A stretch of 64,000 nt of DNA from Phyllobacterium sp. T1293 (GCF_020731415.2 NZ_CP088273.1:1307001-1371000); one strand, 5' to 3'. Counted from the first letter of the stretch, positions 39,193 through 50,326 are shown. Notes: a model not told the origin generated them from the letters alone. Translations and numbers: made by a program.

Positions 39193-40023
39193 TTACCCCT
39201 TCACGCCACCGGCGGTGAGACCGGAAATAATCTTGCGTTGGAAAATCAGGACGAGAATAACAAGCGGCACCGTCACAATGACGGATGCGGCCATGATCGT
39301 GCCCCACGGGATTTCATGTGCGCTGGCTCCTGATAGAAGCGCGATGGTGACTGGCACCGTGCGCACCTCTGTCGAGGAGGTGAATGTGAGTGCAAACAGG
39401 AACTCGTTCCATGCCGCGATGAAGGCAAGCAAGCCTGTCGTCACCATGGCTGGCCACATCAGCGGCAGAAAGACCTTGGTGATGATGACCCACGGTGTTG
39501 CCCCGTCGACAATCGCTGCCTCCTCGATTTCAATTGGCAGGTCCCGCATGAAGGTGGTCAGAACCCAGACGGTGAATGGCAATGTGAAAATCGTATAGGA
39601 GAAAACGAGGCTCCACAGCGTGTTGTAGAGACCAAGAAACCGCACCACTTCAAACAGGCCTGCGAGCACCGCAATCTGCGGAAACATCGAGACGGACAGG
39701 ATTGTCAGCAGCAGCAGCGAGCGGCCACGAAACCGCACACGCGCCAGTGCAAAAGATGCGGTGACGGCAATCAGCAGGGCAAGCAGCACCACCAGAGTGG
39801 CAACGATAAGCGAGTTCAGCAGATTGCGGGTAAAGCTACCCGCGTTGATAACTGAAACATAGTTCTCGAAAGAGAACGATGTCGGAAAATATTCGACGGT
39901 GAAAAGCGCACTGCCGGTTTTGAAGCTGGTGATGATCGCATAATAGAACGGAAAGACCGCCAATACGACAATCAGGGTGACGAGCGCGTAAAACGCCGTG
40001 TTTTTGGTGAGATTCCAGATCAT
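39193..40023 (-). CDS. thuG: Trehalose/maltose ABC transporter permease ThuG
   Basis: A 276-residue inner-membrane permease with six helices. The EAA loop, [20 protein letters not shown], contacts the ThuK ATPase. It is the MalG-type partner; its start overlaps the thuF stop by one base. Confidence 0.95.
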   Translation of the reverse strand: MIWNLTKNTAFYALVTLIVVLAVFPFYYAIITSFKTGSALFTVEYFPTSFSFENYVSVINAGSFTRNLLNSLIVATLVVLLALLIAVTASFALARVRFRGRSLLLLTILSVSMFPQIAVLAGLFEVVRFLGLYNTLWSLVFSYTIFTLPFTVWVLTTFMRDLPIEIEEAAIVDGATPWVIITKVFLPLMWPAMVTTGLLAFIAAWNEFLFALTFTSSTEVRTVPVTIALLSGASAHEIPWGTIMAASVIVTVPLVILVLIFQRKIISGLTAGGVKG

Positions 40024-40970
40024 CAGCGGTCTCCTCCATCGAGGCGTACACGGCCAAGCCAGATCGCCAGCACAGTCATCAGCGCAATGGTCAGGAACAG
40101 CAGCGTCGATTGCGCCGAGCCATAGGCGAATTTGTCAAACTCGATCAGATTTTCACGCGCCAGCACCGACATGGTTTTTGTCTGCGAGCTGTTGGGCGTG
40201 AGCACATAGATCAGGTCGAAAATGCGCATGGCATCGAGCAGGCGGAAAATAATGGCGACCATCAATGCGGGTTTGATCAATGGCAGTGTGATGCGGAAGA
40301 ACTGCCGGATCGGATGAACACCGTCGATGTGTGCGGCCTCATAGATGTCTTTTGGCACCATCTGCAGCCCGGCAAGGATAAGCAGCGCCATGAAGGGCGT
40401 GGTTTTCCAGACATCGACGATCAGCACTGCGGTCATCGCCGTATCGGCGCTTGCCGTCCAGGCAATGGGCTGGCTGATAAAGCCAAGACGCAGGAACAGA
40501 TCGTTGAGAATGCCGAACTGGTCGTTGAGCATCCAGCCCCAAAGGCGGGCTGATACAATGGTCGGGATCGCCCATGGGATGAGAATTGCAGCGCGGACAA
40601 TGCCCCTGCCCTTGAATTCCGCATTCAGGACAAGCGCAACGATCATGCCAAAGAAGGCTTCAAGCGCTACGGAGATGACACTGAAACGCACGGTGTTCCA
40701 CACGGCGTTCCACCAGGTCGGATCAACCAGCAGGCCCGAAAAGATTGTGCGGCCGCTTTTCAGCTGTATCCATGAAAGATAATTCTTGAAACCAACCCAT
40801 TTCGCCGCGCCCATATTGGTGAGCGAAGCGTCGGTGAAAGAGAAATAGATCGTCCGAAGCAATGGCCAGCCGGCAACAATGGCGAGCGCGATGATCATCG
40901 GGATGAGAAACAGCTGCGCCGAGCGGGCGCGCTGTCGCATAAGTTCTGAACGTGCGGTGGAAGGCGTCAT
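40023..40970 (-). CDS. thuF: Trehalose/maltose ABC transporter permease ThuF
   Basis: A 315-residue MalF-type permease with six helices. The first is LFLIPMIIALAIVAGWPLL, followed by a periplasmic segment and the EAA loop IYEAAHIDGVHPIRQFFRI. It forms the channel with ThuG. It is 130 bases after thuE; that gap shows no clear gene, only a weak dyad that may adjust the ratio of binding protein to permeases. Confidence 0.95.
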   Translation of the reverse strand: MTPSTARSELMRQRARSAQLFLIPMIIALAIVAGWPLLRTIYFSFTDASLTNMGAAKWVGFKNYLSWIQLKSGRTIFSGLLVDPTWWNAVWNTVRFSVISVALEAFFGMIVALVLNAEFKGRGIVRAAILIPWAIPTIVSARLWGWMLNDQFGILNDLFLRLGFISQPIAWTASADTAMTAVLIVDVWKTTPFMALLILAGLQMVPKDIYEAAHIDGVHPIRQFFRITLPLIKPALMVAIIFRLLDAMRIFDLIYVLTPNSSQTKTMSVLARENLIEFDKFAYGSAQSTLLFLTIALMTVLAIWLGRVRLDGGDR

Positions 40971-41100
40971 AATCGTATTCCTGCCCGTATAGTTTTGGCC
41001 CGTAAGGTTCTGGTTGAAGCGAAAGCGTCAGGCAAACGGTGCGAACAGGGTTCGGGAGGTGATGAACACCATCCGCACCGTGCCCTTCTGCTGGCAGGGT

Positions 41101-42363
41101 CTACCAGCTGTCTCCTTTGAGTTCGGTCAGCTTGGCTTCGAGAACCTCGAGGTTTTCCGCAGCGGTGCCATTGCCCGACAATGTGTCGTGTACGGCGCTC
41201 CAGAACATGTTGGACACTTCGTTGTATTTCACCTTCGTTGGCGCTGAGGGGCGCGGAACCGAGTTTTCAAATACGGCTTTCCAGTTTGGAATCAGCGGCT
41301 GTGCTGCTGCAACATCCTTGTCGTCATACAGCGCCTTGATGGTTGGCATGCTGGCAAGCGCGATCGCCCGCGCCTTTTGCTGTTCGGGAGAGCCGAGGAA
41401 CATGGCAAGCTTGATCGCCTCCTCGGGTGATTTCGAATATTTGGAAACCGCAAGATTCCAGCCGCCAAGCGTGGCCGCTGAATTTTGACCCTCCTTGCCG
41501 CTTGGCAAAGGTGCCACATCGAACTTGCCCTTGATCGTGCTGCCATCGGCGCCGCCAAGCGCATAGGCGTAAGGCCAATTGCGCATGAAGACAGAATTGC
41601 CCGTCTGCCAGACACCGCGTGCCTCTTCTTCCGTATAGGCGAGCACACCCTTTGGCGAGATTGAATCGACCCAGCCCTTGGCGCGATCAATAGCGGTGGC
41701 CGCATCGGGGTTGTTTATGGAGATCGTGCCATCGGCCTCAATGATCTGTCCGCCGCCCGATGATTTCACCCATTCAAGCGCATTGCAGGTCAGGCCTTCA
41801 TAGGCATTGGCCTGAAATACAAAGCCGTAAATGCTTTTGTTACCGGCGGCGCGCTCACCATCCTGAATTTCCTTGGCGGTTGCCGCCATCTCATCCCAGG
41901 TCTTTGGCACAGGCTTCTTGTACTTCTCAAGAAGATCCTTGCGGTAATAGAGCGCCGGAGCATCCGTGAACATAGGCAAAGCCACAAGCTTGCCATCCAC
42001 GGTCTGGCTTTCGATGATCGAGGGAATGTGCTGGTCGATAACGTCTTTGGCTGCAGGCTTCAGATCAAGAAACTGGTCGGCCAATTGCGGCGCCCAGATC
42101 ACGTCGGTGCGGTAAACATCAATATCGGTATTTCCGGCAGCGAGCCAAAGACGGTACTGGCCGAAATTATCGGAACTATTGGCGGGCATGGCAACAATTG
42201 AAACCTTGTTGCCCGTTTCCTTTTCAAACTTGTCGAGCTGGCTGCGCAGAAACTCGCGTCCATTGCCCGTATCACCCGACACGATGGCAAGATTGGCGGC
42301 AAATGCTCCCGACGCCAGCAAAGTGGTGGTCAAAAGGGTCGCAATAAATGATTTGGCTTTCAT
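41101..42363 (-). CDS. thuE: Trehalose/maltose ABC transporter substrate-binding protein ThuE
   Basis: A 420-residue periplasmic sugar-binding protein. The ATG at 42363, preceded by GGGAGGAAAT, gives the signal peptide MKAKSFIATLLTTTLLASGA(FA) before ANLAIVSGD. The mature part is a MalE-like two-lobe protein with the family segments FTDAPALYYRKDLLEKY and NSVFMRNWPYAY. It is first in thuEFGKAB and probably the most strongly made. Transcription is likely controlled by ThuR at sites 42442-42453 and 42475-42490. Confidence 0.95.
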   Translation of the reverse strand: MKAKSFIATLLTTTLLASGAFAANLAIVSGDTGNGREFLRSQLDKFEKETGNKVSIVAMPANSSDNFGQYRLWLAAGNTDIDVYRTDVIWAPQLADQFLDLKPAAKDVIDQHIPSIIESQTVDGKLVALPMFTDAPALYYRKDLLEKYKKPVPKTWDEMAATAKEIQDGERAAGNKSIYGFVFQANAYEGLTCNALEWVKSSGGGQIIEADGTISINNPDAATAIDRAKGWVDSISPKGVLAYTEEEARGVWQTGNSVFMRNWPYAYALGGADGSTIKGKFDVAPLPSGKEGQNSAATLGGWNLAVSKYSKSPEEAIKLAMFLGSPEQQKARAIALASMPTIKALYDDKDVAAAQPLIPNWKAVFENSVPRPSAPTKVKYNEVSNMFWSAVHDTLSGNGTAAENLEVLEAKLTELKGDSW

Positions 42364-42441
42364 GATTTCCTCCCAAAAATCTGATGGAATCGGATCACTT
42401 GCATCGTGGTGACGCCAGTTTCCCCTCGTAAAACTCCTCCT

Positions 42442-42453
42442 GAAGCGCTTTGG
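42442..42453. promoter_or_regulatory. ThuR operator copy 1 (imperfect)
   Basis: GAAGCGCTTTGG shares the centre AAGCGCTT with the two better copies. It lies about 80 bases before the thuE start, where it could overlap the thuE promoter. Confidence 0.5.
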
Positions 42454-42474
42454 TAAACTCATTCAAACCATAAA

Positions 42475-42490
42475 TTCAAAGCGCTTTGAA
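42475..42490. promoter_or_regulatory. ThuR operator copy 2
   Basis: TTCAAAGCGCTTTGAA is a perfect 16-base palindrome with the central CG expected for a LacI/GalR-family site. It lies 112 bases upstream of thuE. Confidence 0.75.
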
Positions 42491-42694
42491 TGAAAAATGG
42501 CAAAGCTGTTTTAAACTGTCAAGCCGCAAATTGGCTATTGCCTTGGAGCCCTACATTCCCAGATTGATCATTTTCCAATATTATTATGGAATAACAAGCT
42601 ATTGTGTCCGAACGCTTACATCATAAAAAGCGGGCATGTCCCTGGTTGAAACTCGGGGCTGATAACCATAGATCACAATATTGCGAGAAATTAC

Positions 42695-42734
42695 TCAAAG
42701 CGCTTTGAATTTTTGCTCTGGTTGTGTTTATTAT
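42695..42734 (+). promoter_or_regulatory. ThuR operator copy 3 overlapping the thuR promoter
   Basis: TCAAAGCGCTTTGA (42695-42708) is a perfect palindrome. It overlaps a likely -35 box TTGAAT (42705-42710); TATTAT (42729-42734) lies 18 bases further as the -10 box. This suggests ThuR represses its own gene. Confidence 0.6.
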
Positions 42735-42825
42735 TTGCGGTCATATCTGCGCTGCGGACATAGCGTTCCGGTCACCGGAATGTTTGGCTGCTTTGCCTGA
42801 TCGAATTGAATACTGGATTGCTGCC

Positions 42826-43854
42826 ATGAAACTTAAGGAACTGGCCGACCAATTGGGACTCTCGCAGACAACAGTCAGTCGCGCCCTGAACGGCTATCCT
42901 GAGGTTAACAAGGCAACCCGTGAGCGCGTCAGTGAGGCCGCGCTCAAATTCGGTTACAGTGCCAATGCCAATGCGCGCCGCCTTGCCATTGGTCGCATCG
43001 GTGCTATCGGCATTTTGATGCCGCGCGATCGCAGTGAACGTTTTGGCCCGCACACAAGCGAGTTTTTCTCCGGTCTGGCCGAGCAGCTTTCACTGCATGA
43101 AATGGACCTGCTGATGAGCCCGAGCATCAACAATGATGAACTGGCGGCCTACAGGCGGCTGATTTCCAGCAAGCGTGTCGATGGCATTATCGTAACCGGC
43201 CCTACCCTGATGGATGAACGGGTTGCCATGCTCACCGAGGCAAAGTTTCCTTTTGTGCTGCATGGACGCACCAACATAACGGCGCCGCATGCCTGGCTCG
43301 ATATCGACAATGCCGGTGCATTCAGGCAGGCAACGTCACATCTGCTTGATCTTGGGCACCGCCATGTCGCGATGATTGACGGTCTCAAGGGGCACACATT
43401 CTCCGAGCATCGTGAAATGGGATATCGCGAAGCGCTGGTGGAACGCGGCCTTCCCATTGATCCGCGTTTCATCGTGCATGAGCGCTTTTCCGATGAGACG
43501 GGCTTTCATGAGGCGCAGCGGCTGTTATCCTACACACCGCATCCGACGGCTATCCTTGCCGGTTCCATGATGACAGCGCTTGGCGTCTTCCGCGCCATTC
43601 GCTCCAGGGGTTATGAATTGGGCAAGGAAGTCTCTGTCATCGCCCATGATGACGTTTTTCCCTATCTCAATGCCAGCAACATGGTCCCGGCCATGACGAC
43701 AACCCGCTCCTCGATCCGCTCCGCCGGTTCGCGCATTGCTGAACTGCTGGTGCGGGTGCTGGATGGCGAGCCAGTCGAAAACATCCACGAGATATGGCCC
43801 GTCGAGCTTGTCCTGCGCCAGTCAAGCGGACCACCCGTCGCTGCGCGGCGTTAA
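42826..43854 (+). CDS. thuR: LacI-family repressor of the thu operon (ThuR)
   Basis: A 342-residue LacI/GalR regulator. The N-terminal helix-turn-helix and hinge are MKLKELADQLGLSQTTVSRA and the following residues to about 60; a periplasmic-binding-protein-like sugar domain (60-330) includes DGIIVTGP, HVAMIDGLKGH, and AHDDVFPYLN. The ATG at 42826 gives the exact family start; an upstream frame from 42724 is not homologous. It is divergent from thuE, as in Sinorhizobium. Confidence 0.93.
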   Translation: MKLKELADQLGLSQTTVSRALNGYPEVNKATRERVSEAALKFGYSANANARRLAIGRIGAIGILMPRDRSERFGPHTSEFFSGLAEQLSLHEMDLLMSPSINNDELAAYRRLISSKRVDGIIVTGPTLMDERVAMLTEAKFPFVLHGRTNITAPHAWLDIDNAGAFRQATSHLLDLGHRHVAMIDGLKGHTFSEHREMGYREALVERGLPIDPRFIVHERFSDETGFHEAQRLLSYTPHPTAILAGSMMTALGVFRAIRSRGYELGKEVSVIAHDDVFPYLNASNMVPAMTTTRSSIRSAGSRIAELLVRVLDGEPVENIHEIWPVELVLRQSSGPPVAARR

Positions 43855-44009
43855 AGCAAGCGTTTAGCGATTCGGGTAATTGATGTCGTAATACTGTGAT
43901 ATCCGATTGGTGATCGATCAAAAAGCGCCTTCGATTCAGCCATTTTCATCACCATACAGCTAGTATTGACGCTTCGAGTACAGTCGCAACGGAATATTAA
44001 GCACTTGTA

Positions 44010-44024
44010 GAACAATGCTGGAAC
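44010..44024. promoter_or_regulatory. LexA (SOS) box before lexA
   Basis: GAAC-AATGCTG-GAAC is, read on the minus strand, GTTC-N7-GTTC, the exact alphaproteobacterial LexA operator. It lies 54 bases before the lexA ATG and implies autoregulation. Confidence 0.85.
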
Positions 44025-44035
44025 AGATAGTGTTT

Positions 44036-44050
44036 GTTCTGGTTTTGTTT
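44036..44050. promoter_or_regulatory. Second, imperfect LexA box before lexA
   Basis: GTTC-TGGTTTT-GTTT differs from GTTC-N7-GTTC by one base. It lies 12 bases from the first box, giving a possible double site. Confidence 0.5.
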
Positions 44051-44077
44051 TTCCGATTCCCTGCTAAAGGATCGCCG

Positions 44078-44797
44078 ATGCTCACGCGTAAACAACATGA
44101 ACTTCTTCTCTTCATTCATGAGCGTCTGAAGGAGACGGGTATCCCGCCATCCTTCGACGAAATGAAGGATGCGCTGGATCTGGCTTCCAAATCCGGCATT
44201 CACCGGTTGATCACTGCGCTCGAAGAACGCGGCTTCATTCGCCGGCTTGCCAACAGGGCACGCGCGCTGGAAGTCCTGCGCCTGCCGGACTCCATTGCTC
44301 CGGGGCTCAACGCCCAGAGAAAGTTCGAGCCAAGCGTCATCGAGGGCAGTCTCGGGCGCAATGTTGCGCCGCCAAAGCCGCAGCCGCGCGCTTCCAACGA
44401 CATGGACATGCCTGCCAATGTCAGCATTCCCGTCATGGGCCGGATCGCTGCGGGTGTGCCCATCTCCGCCATCCAGAACCAGACCCATATGCTGAGCCTT
44501 CCGCCGGATATGATCGGCAGCGGCGAGCATTACGCGCTGGAAGTTAAAGGCGACTCGATGATCGAGGCGGGTATTTTTGATGGCGATACCGTCGTCATCA
44601 AGCGCGGCGATACGGCCAATCCCGGTGAAATCATCGTGGCTCTTGTCGATGATGAAGAGGCAACCCTCAAGCGTTTCCGCCGCAAGGGAGCATCGATTGC
44701 CCTTGAAGCGGCTAATCCTGCCTATGAAACGCGGATTTTTGGACCGGATCGCGTGCAGGTACAGGGTAAACTCGTCGGACTTATCAGGCGTTATTGA
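44078..44797 (+). CDS. lexA: LexA repressor of the SOS response
   Basis: A 239-residue repressor-protease. The winged helix-turn-helix is 1-65 ([10 protein letters not shown]...[17 protein letters not shown]); the self-cleavage site is Ala125-Gly126 in GRIAAGVP; the catalytic pair is Ser160 (KGDSM) and Lys198 (EATLKRF). The ATG at 44078 is chosen because an upstream start at 44015 would lie between the operators. It ends 7 bases inside the convergent comEC. Confidence 0.98.
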   Translation: MLTRKQHELLLFIHERLKETGIPPSFDEMKDALDLASKSGIHRLITALEERGFIRRLANRARALEVLRLPDSIAPGLNAQRKFEPSVIEGSLGRNVAPPKPQPRASNDMDMPANVSIPVMGRIAAGVPISAIQNQTHMLSLPPDMIGSGEHYALEVKGDSMIEAGIFDGDTVVIKRGDTANPGEIIVALVDDEEATLKRFRRKGASIALEAANPAYETRIFGPDRVQVQGKLVGLIRRY

Positions 44798-47244
44798 TCC
44801 AGACCGACATCCCGTTCATCGCTGTTCGGGGTGCTCGCTTTTGTTTTTGGCTTATGTACACGTTCCGGCATGTTGCGTGCCGCTCGTGAGTGAACGCGGT
44901 AAGTGTTCCATGGCCGGTCTGGCGGCCCAATGGCATAGGTCAGGCTGGCTGAAATCAACCTTTGATCCAATGCTTGTTCGATGCTGGAAGCATTCATTGC
45001 TTCCCCCTGCCCCTGTGTGACCGGGTCCAAGCGGATTTCCGCGGCGCCATTCAAAGCAAGATCATGCAATGTAACAACCAATATGCCGGGATTGTTACAG
45101 CTGACATCCCTTCCCGCAAAGGCCAGAACGACAATATTTCCTTCACTACAGGCTGCGTCCCTGTATGCAGCTTTATCCGTATAGGCGATGATAAGCCCTC
45201 CCGGTTCGCGCGCCGTACAAAGCTTGTCCGCACATTCAAACATTCCGTCTGCAGCTTGCGCATTGGCCTTGGCGGGTTTGATGATCTGCGCAAGCCCATA
45301 ACCCTGCTGCCAATTGTTCAGGATGAACGCGCCGCCTTGCGACCGATTGATCATCAGTGTTTCGCCATTACGCAGTCCGACCAGTCTGCCATCCTCCGAT
45401 ATGACAATATCCGGCGGTACGGTGCGCAGCATGATGAGCGCGCCGACGGCCAATAGTGGCAGGCTGCACAGGCGCAGCCATGACGACAAGCACAAGAGGA
45501 CAATCAATCCCGCACTCAGGAGCAGCAGGCTCATTTGCGGCATTGGGCCAAGATGGCCGCTGGGCGAAAGGGCCGCGACATGATTGGCAATGATGGTGAA
45601 GAGTTCAATCCCCCGCTCCATGACACGGAAGGGCAGCCAGTCCATATCGAAAGGCATGAGCAGCAATGCCAGAACGGCGAAGGGCATGACAAGGATGGAT
45701 ATGACAGGCAGAGCCAGTGCGTTGCCGATCAAACCAAGTGGTGCCGTATTGTTGAAATGATAGACGGCAAAGATCGCACTGGCTGAACCGGCGACCAAAG
45801 ACGTCATGGCGATGCCATTGATATGATCGACGATCCTGTCCGGCAATTGCAAAAGCAAACCATTGCGGCGTTTGCGCCTGCTGTTCCCCAATGCTCTGCG
45901 GGGGGACCACCAGCCATAAAATGCGATCAGCGCTGCCGTGGCCGAGTAGGACATCTGAAAGCTCGGTCCCAGAATTTCGTGTGGTGCGATGGCGATTGTA
46001 ACAAGTGCCGCCAAAGCAACATTGCGCAATGACAGTGCCGCGCGGTCCGCGATCATGGCGATGAGTATCACCGCCAGCATGACAAAGCTGCGCTGGGCAG
46101 CAACATCGAGACCAGAAAGCAGCAGATAGAATGCGCAGGCCAGCAGCGCGGCAAAGGCTGAGAACTTCTTGATCGGATATCGCGCGGAGAATTCCGGGAA
46201 GAATGCCAGCGAGGCACGCAAGGCCCCCATGACGATCGCCGCAACAAGCGCCATATGGAACCCGGATATAGACAGGACATGCGACAGGCCGCTAAGCCGC
46301 ATGGCATTGTTCGTCGCTTCACTGATGCCGTCGCGCTGTCCGGTGATCTGCGACGCAGCAATTGCCCCCGGCTCCCCCTTGATCTGATGCTGAATATGAT
46401 TGGTGAGTTGCTGACGCATGCCCGCCACCATCAGCAATATCTGGTCTGCAATCCCGGCGGGTTTTGCAAGCGATACAATTTCCGGCTTGCCCAGAAAGAA
46501 CCCGTTGCCGCCAATGCCGCGATAGTAGTTATGGAATGCAAAATCGTAATTGCCCGGTCGTACGGGTCCCGATTGCGGACGCAGATGCACCAGACCATGC
46601 AGGCTGGTGCCGGGCCCGGCATCGGGGGGCAAGGAACGGGCAGATATAACAAGCCGTTCTGGCTTATAGAGAAGCTGCGGACGTTCGGTTGCAATGACAT
46701 CCATTGTCAGCCGCCAGCCACCACGTTCGGGCCGGGCGATCGCCACAATGCGGCCCGTCAAACGGGTGGTAATGCCGGAGCCAAGCATCGTTGTATCAAG
46801 GCGCATGGTTTCAAACTTGGCGCACAGCATGCCGGTGATAATGCACAGCGCGATGGTCAGGCAGAGACTTATCAGCCGCCTGTTAACAGCCAGCAGTTTC
46901 AGCCCTGACAATGCGGTCAATCCGAAGAGAATGGCACTCAGTCTGGGTTCCGTTGGCAGGTTGAAATAGACAACAGCGCCACTCCCGGCAAAGACAGGCA
47001 CAAACAGAAAGAAATTGCCCCGATCATATTCCCGGCTAAATGCGAGAGGAATGCTCGATGGTATGTGCCGAACCCAATGCCATCTGGTCGTCACCGCGCG
47101 GCGCGTCTTTGCTAGAAGATTGCTCCACTCGGGAAAATCAGGTTCGTCTTGAGGTATTTGAGTCGCAAAATCGCGCTCATCGACGGCTGGACGATCAAAA
47201 AAGTGCCGTTCACTCGTTTGTGTACTGGTGACAGGGCGCCGCAT
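44791..47244 (-). CDS. comEC: ComEC/Rec2-family DNA-uptake and competence protein
   Basis: An 817-residue polytopic membrane protein. After an N-terminal Arg/Trp-rich region come several helices, an OB-like DUF4131 part (about 140-260, [20 protein letters not shown]), and the Competence domain (about 290-570) starting near [20 protein letters not shown]. The C-terminal beta-lactamase-like nuclease domain of full ComEC appears reduced: no HxHxDH motif is visible after 600. The family forms the channel for transforming DNA. The start is ATG 47244 (GGAGG just before); a GTG at 47274 is also possible. Confidence 0.87.
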   Translation of the reverse strand: MRRPVTSTQTSERHFFDRPAVDERDFATQIPQDEPDFPEWSNLLAKTRRAVTTRWHWVRHIPSSIPLAFSREYDRGNFFLFVPVFAGSGAVVYFNLPTEPRLSAILFGLTALSGLKLLAVNRRLISLCLTIALCIITGMLCAKFETMRLDTTMLGSGITTRLTGRIVAIARPERGGWRLTMDVIATERPQLLYKPERLVISARSLPPDAGPGTSLHGLVHLRPQSGPVRPGNYDFAFHNYYRGIGGNGFFLGKPEIVSLAKPAGIADQILLMVAGMRQQLTNHIQHQIKGEPGAIAASQITGQRDGISEATNNAMRLSGLSHVLSISGFHMALVAAIVMGALRASLAFFPEFSARYPIKKFSAFAALLACAFYLLLSGLDVAAQRSFVMLAVILIAMIADRAALSLRNVALAALVTIAIAPHEILGPSFQMSYSATAALIAFYGWWSPRRALGNSRRKRRNGLLLQLPDRIVDHINGIAMTSLVAGSASAIFAVYHFNNTAPLGLIGNALALPVISILVMPFAVLALLLMPFDMDWLPFRVMERGIELFTIIANHVAALSPSGHLGPMPQMSLLLLSAGLIVLLCLSSWLRLCSLPLLAVGALIMLRTVPPDIVISEDGRLVGLRNGETLMINRSQGGAFILNNWQQGYGLAQIIKPAKANAQAADGMFECADKLCTAREPGGLIIAYTDKAAYRDAACSEGNIVVLAFAGRDVSCNNPGILVVTLHDLALNGAAEIRLDPVTQGQGEAMNASSIEQALDQRLISASLTYAIGPPDRPWNTYRVHSRAARNMPERVHKPKTKASTPNSDERDVGLDQ

Positions 47245-47356
47245 TTGCCTCCAAATCTGCCAATGCCCTTGCACAGCAGCGCTCCTATGCTACATCAACG
47301 CCAGATCAAATCGATTGGAGGTTAGGCTAATAGCCGAAGCCTCCGCTGGAGTACTT

Positions 47357-48781
47357 ATGTCATCACCCGTTGTTACCCGTTTTGCACCCTCCCCGACCGG
47401 ATACCTCCATATTGGTGGTGCCCGCACGGCCCTGTTTAACTGGCTCTACGCCAAGCATACGGGCGGCAAAATGCTGCTGCGCATCGAAGATACGGATCGC
47501 GAACGCTCATCAGAAGCGGCGGTGACAGCTATTCTTGATGGCCTGAAGTGGCTTGGCCTCGATTGGGATGGCGATGCGGTCTCGCAATATGATCGTGCGC
47601 CGCGCCACCGGGAAGTCGCTGAAGAGCTGGTCGCCAAGGGCAAGGCCTATTATTGCTATGCTTCACAGGCCGAGCTTGAGGAAATGCGCGAAAAGGCCCG
47701 TGCGGAAGGCCGTCCGCCCCGCTATGATGGCCGCTGGCGCGATCGTGACCCGAAGGGAGCACCCGAAGGCGTCAAGCCGGTTATCCGCATCAAGGCGCCG
47801 CAGGAAGGCGAAACCCTCGTGCGCGACCTCGTACAGGGCGATGTGCGCTTTCCCAACAAGGATCTCGATGATTTCATCATCCTGCGCTCCGATGGCAATC
47901 CGACCTATATGCATGCGGTTGTGGTTGATGACCATGACATGGGCGTTACCCACATTATCCGTGGTGATGATCACCTGACCAATGCCGCACGCCAGACGGT
48001 TATCTATGATGCCATGGGCTGGGATGTGCCTGTCATGGGCCATATTCCACTGATCCATGGTGCGGATGGCGCAAAGCTGTCCAAGCGTCATGGAGCGCTG
48101 GGTGTGGAGGCCTATCGTGCGATGGGCTATCTGCCTGCCGCCTTGCGCAACTATCTCGTGCGTCTTGGCTGGAGCCATGGCGATGATGAAATCATGTCCG
48201 ATGCCCAGATGATCGAATGGTTCGAAATCTCCGATATCAATCGCGGTGCATCGCGTTTCGACTTCCAGAAGCTGGAAGCGATCAACGGCCACTATATGCG
48301 TTTTTCCGATGATGCCGATCTGGTCAAAGCCATGATCGATATCCTGCCCGAAATCGAAGGCGGCGCGGACATTCTGTCGCGGCTTGATGACCGGACCAGG
48401 CAGCAGCTGCTGGCAGCGATGCCCGGCCTGAAAGAGCGCGCCAAGACCCTTGTGGAACTGGCGGACAGTGCAAAATACCTTTTTGCGCAACGCCCGCTTG
48501 GTCTGGATGAAAAAGCTTCCGGCCTGCTCAATGAAGAAGGTAGAAGCGTATTGTCAGGCGTTTTCCCGGCGCTTGCCGCTGTCAATGACTGGACTGCCGA
48601 GGCTCTGGATGCTGCGGTGCGTGTTCATGCGGAAAATACAGGGCTGAAACTTGGAAAAATCGCCCAGCCGCTGCGTGCCGCCTTGACGGGAAGAGCAACA
48701 TCTCCGGGCGTTTTTGATGTTTTGGCGGTGCTCGGCCGAGAAGAGTCATTGGGCCGTATTGAAGACCAGATAAAAGGTTAA
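47357..48781 (+). CDS. gltX: Glutamyl-tRNA synthetase
   Basis: A 474-residue class I synthetase. The HIGH-type motif is in [14 protein letters not shown] (His18-Gly20) and the KMSKS-type motif is KLSKR in [15 protein letters not shown]. An all-helical anticodon-binding part follows. The ATG at 47357 ([13 protein letters not shown]) is clear; the frame is open upstream to 47228 but overlaps comEC. It is divergent from comEC by 112 bases. Confidence 0.97.
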   Translation: MSSPVVTRFAPSPTGYLHIGGARTALFNWLYAKHTGGKMLLRIEDTDRERSSEAAVTAILDGLKWLGLDWDGDAVSQYDRAPRHREVAEELVAKGKAYYCYASQAELEEMREKARAEGRPPRYDGRWRDRDPKGAPEGVKPVIRIKAPQEGETLVRDLVQGDVRFPNKDLDDFIILRSDGNPTYMHAVVVDDHDMGVTHIIRGDDHLTNAARQTVIYDAMGWDVPVMGHIPLIHGADGAKLSKRHGALGVEAYRAMGYLPAALRNYLVRLGWSHGDDEIMSDAQMIEWFEISDINRGASRFDFQKLEAINGHYMRFSDDADLVKAMIDILPEIEGGADILSRLDDRTRQQLLAAMPGLKERAKTLVELADSAKYLFAQRPLGLDEKASGLLNEEGRSVLSGVFPALAAVNDWTAEALDAAVRVHAENTGLKLGKIAQPLRAALTGRATSPGVFDVLAVLGREESLGRIEDQIKG

Positions 48782-49033
48782 TCCGTAGCCCCGACGGTGC
48801 ATTTTTTGCATTGCAACATTGCGCCGTTCGGGTACGGTGACGTGCCTGAGACAATCAGGAGAAATACCTCGTAAAGAGGGTCAGTGCTTTGGGCCAGTGT
48901 GAAGCATACTGGAATTTGAAGTAACTCGTGTCCTTTCGTTTCCGAAGCTCAACGAGAGCCTATTGCTCAAGCAGCGGGTTTTGGAATTGGTACACGGGAT
49001 GTCAGCGGGAGCTGAAGCAAGAAAGGAACGGCA

Positions 49034-50326
49034 ATGTCTGAGAATAGCGTCAACATCGATCTGAATGGTCACGAGTTTGCGTTACCGATAAAACAAGGCA
49101 CCATCGGACCTGATGTCGTGGACATTGGAACACTCTACAAGAACACCGGTGCGTTTACTTACGATCCGGGTTTTACATCCACAGCCTCCTGCGAGTCGCA
49201 GATCACCTATATTGACGGTGATGAAGGCATTTTGCTGCATCGCGGCTATCCAATCGAACAGCTCGCTGAAAAAGGCGATTTCCTCGAAACCTGCTATCTC
49301 CTGCTTTACGGCGAACTGCCAACAAAGAGCCAGAAGCATGATTTCGATTATCGTGTAACGCATCACACGATGGTGCATGAACAGATGTCGCGCTTCTTCA
49401 GCGGCTTCCGCCGTGACGCCCATCCCATGGCTGTCATGGTCGGCTGTGTTGGCGCCCTGTCGGCGTTTTATCACGACTCAACCGATATTTCCGATCCGCA
49501 TCAGCGCATGGTCGCGTCGATCCGCATGATCGCGAAGATTCCGACCCTGGCTGCGATGGCCTATAAGTATCACATCGGCCAGCCCTTCGTTTATCCGAAG
49601 AACAATCTCGATTTCGCAACCAACTTCCTGCACATGTGCTTTGCTGTGCCATGCGAAGATTACGTGCCAAATCCGGTTCTTGCCCGCGCAATGGACCGGA
49701 TTTTCATTTTGCACGCTGATCATGAGCAGAATGCATCGACATCGACGGTTCGTCTTGCCGGATCATCCGGTGCCAATCCGTTTGCCTGCATCGCTGCGGG
49801 TATTGCCTGCCTCTGGGGCCCTGCCCATGGCGGTGCCAATGAAGCAGCGCTGAACATGCTGGGCGAAATCGGGACAGTTGATCGCATTCCCGAATTCATC
49901 AACCGCGCCAAGGACAAGAATGATCCGTTCCGCCTGATGGGCTTTGGTCATCGCGTTTACAAGAACTACGATCCGCGCGCCAAGATCATGCAGCAGACGA
50001 CGAAGGAAGTTCTGGCCGAACTCGGCATCAAGGACGATCCATTGCTCGATGTTGCGATGGAACTGGAGCGCATTGCACTCACCGATGAATATTTCATCGA
50101 AAAGAAGCTCTATCCGAATGTCGATTTCTACTCCGGCATTACCTTGAAGGCACTTGGCTTCCCCACCACTATGTTTACTGTTCTGTTCGCCGTTGCCCGC
50201 ACGGTTGGCTGGATCGCCCAGTGGAAGGAAATGATCGAGGACCCGCATCAGAAGATTGGCCGCCCGCGCCAGCTTTACACCGGTGCGACCCAGCGTGATT
50301 ACGTGCCAGTCGGCAACCGCAAGTAA
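49034..50326 (+). CDS. gltA: Citrate synthase (type II)
   Basis: A 430-residue TCA-cycle enzyme that condenses acetyl-CoA and oxaloacetate. Active-site residues lie in the loops [29 protein letters not shown] and [14 protein letters not shown], plus a catalytic Asp near [14 protein letters not shown]. The N-terminal beta-rich domain marks the type II, NADH-sensitive form. The ATG has AAGGA 8 bases before. It is 252 bases after gltX and has its own terminator. Confidence 0.98.
   Translation: MSENSVNIDLNGHEFALPIKQGTIGPDVVDIGTLYKNTGAFTYDPGFTSTASCESQITYIDGDEGILLHRGYPIEQLAEKGDFLETCYLLLYGELPTKSQKHDFDYRVTHHTMVHEQMSRFFSGFRRDAHPMAVMVGCVGALSAFYHDSTDISDPHQRMVASIRMIAKIPTLAAMAYKYHIGQPFVYPKNNLDFATNFLHMCFAVPCEDYVPNPVLARAMDRIFILHADHEQNASTSTVRLAGSSGANPFACIAAGIACLWGPAHGGANEAALNMLGEIGTVDRIPEFINRAKDKNDPFRLMGFGHRVYKNYDPRAKIMQQTTKEVLAELGIKDDPLLDVAMELERIALTDEYFIEKKLYPNVDFYSGITLKALGFPTTMFTVLFAVARTVGWIAQWKEMIEDPHQKIGRPRQLYTGATQRDYVPVGNRK

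Larger units (their letters stand above)
42364..42825. other. thuE-thuR divergent control region
   Basis: A 462-base space with no gene. Three copies of the LacI-type palindrome core AAGCGCTT are present: two near thuE and one near thuR. The middle (about 42500-42690) is AT-rich and shows no further clear site. An in-frame extension upstream of the thuR ATG (from 42724) would place the thuR promoter inside the gene and is unlikely. Confidence 0.7.
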
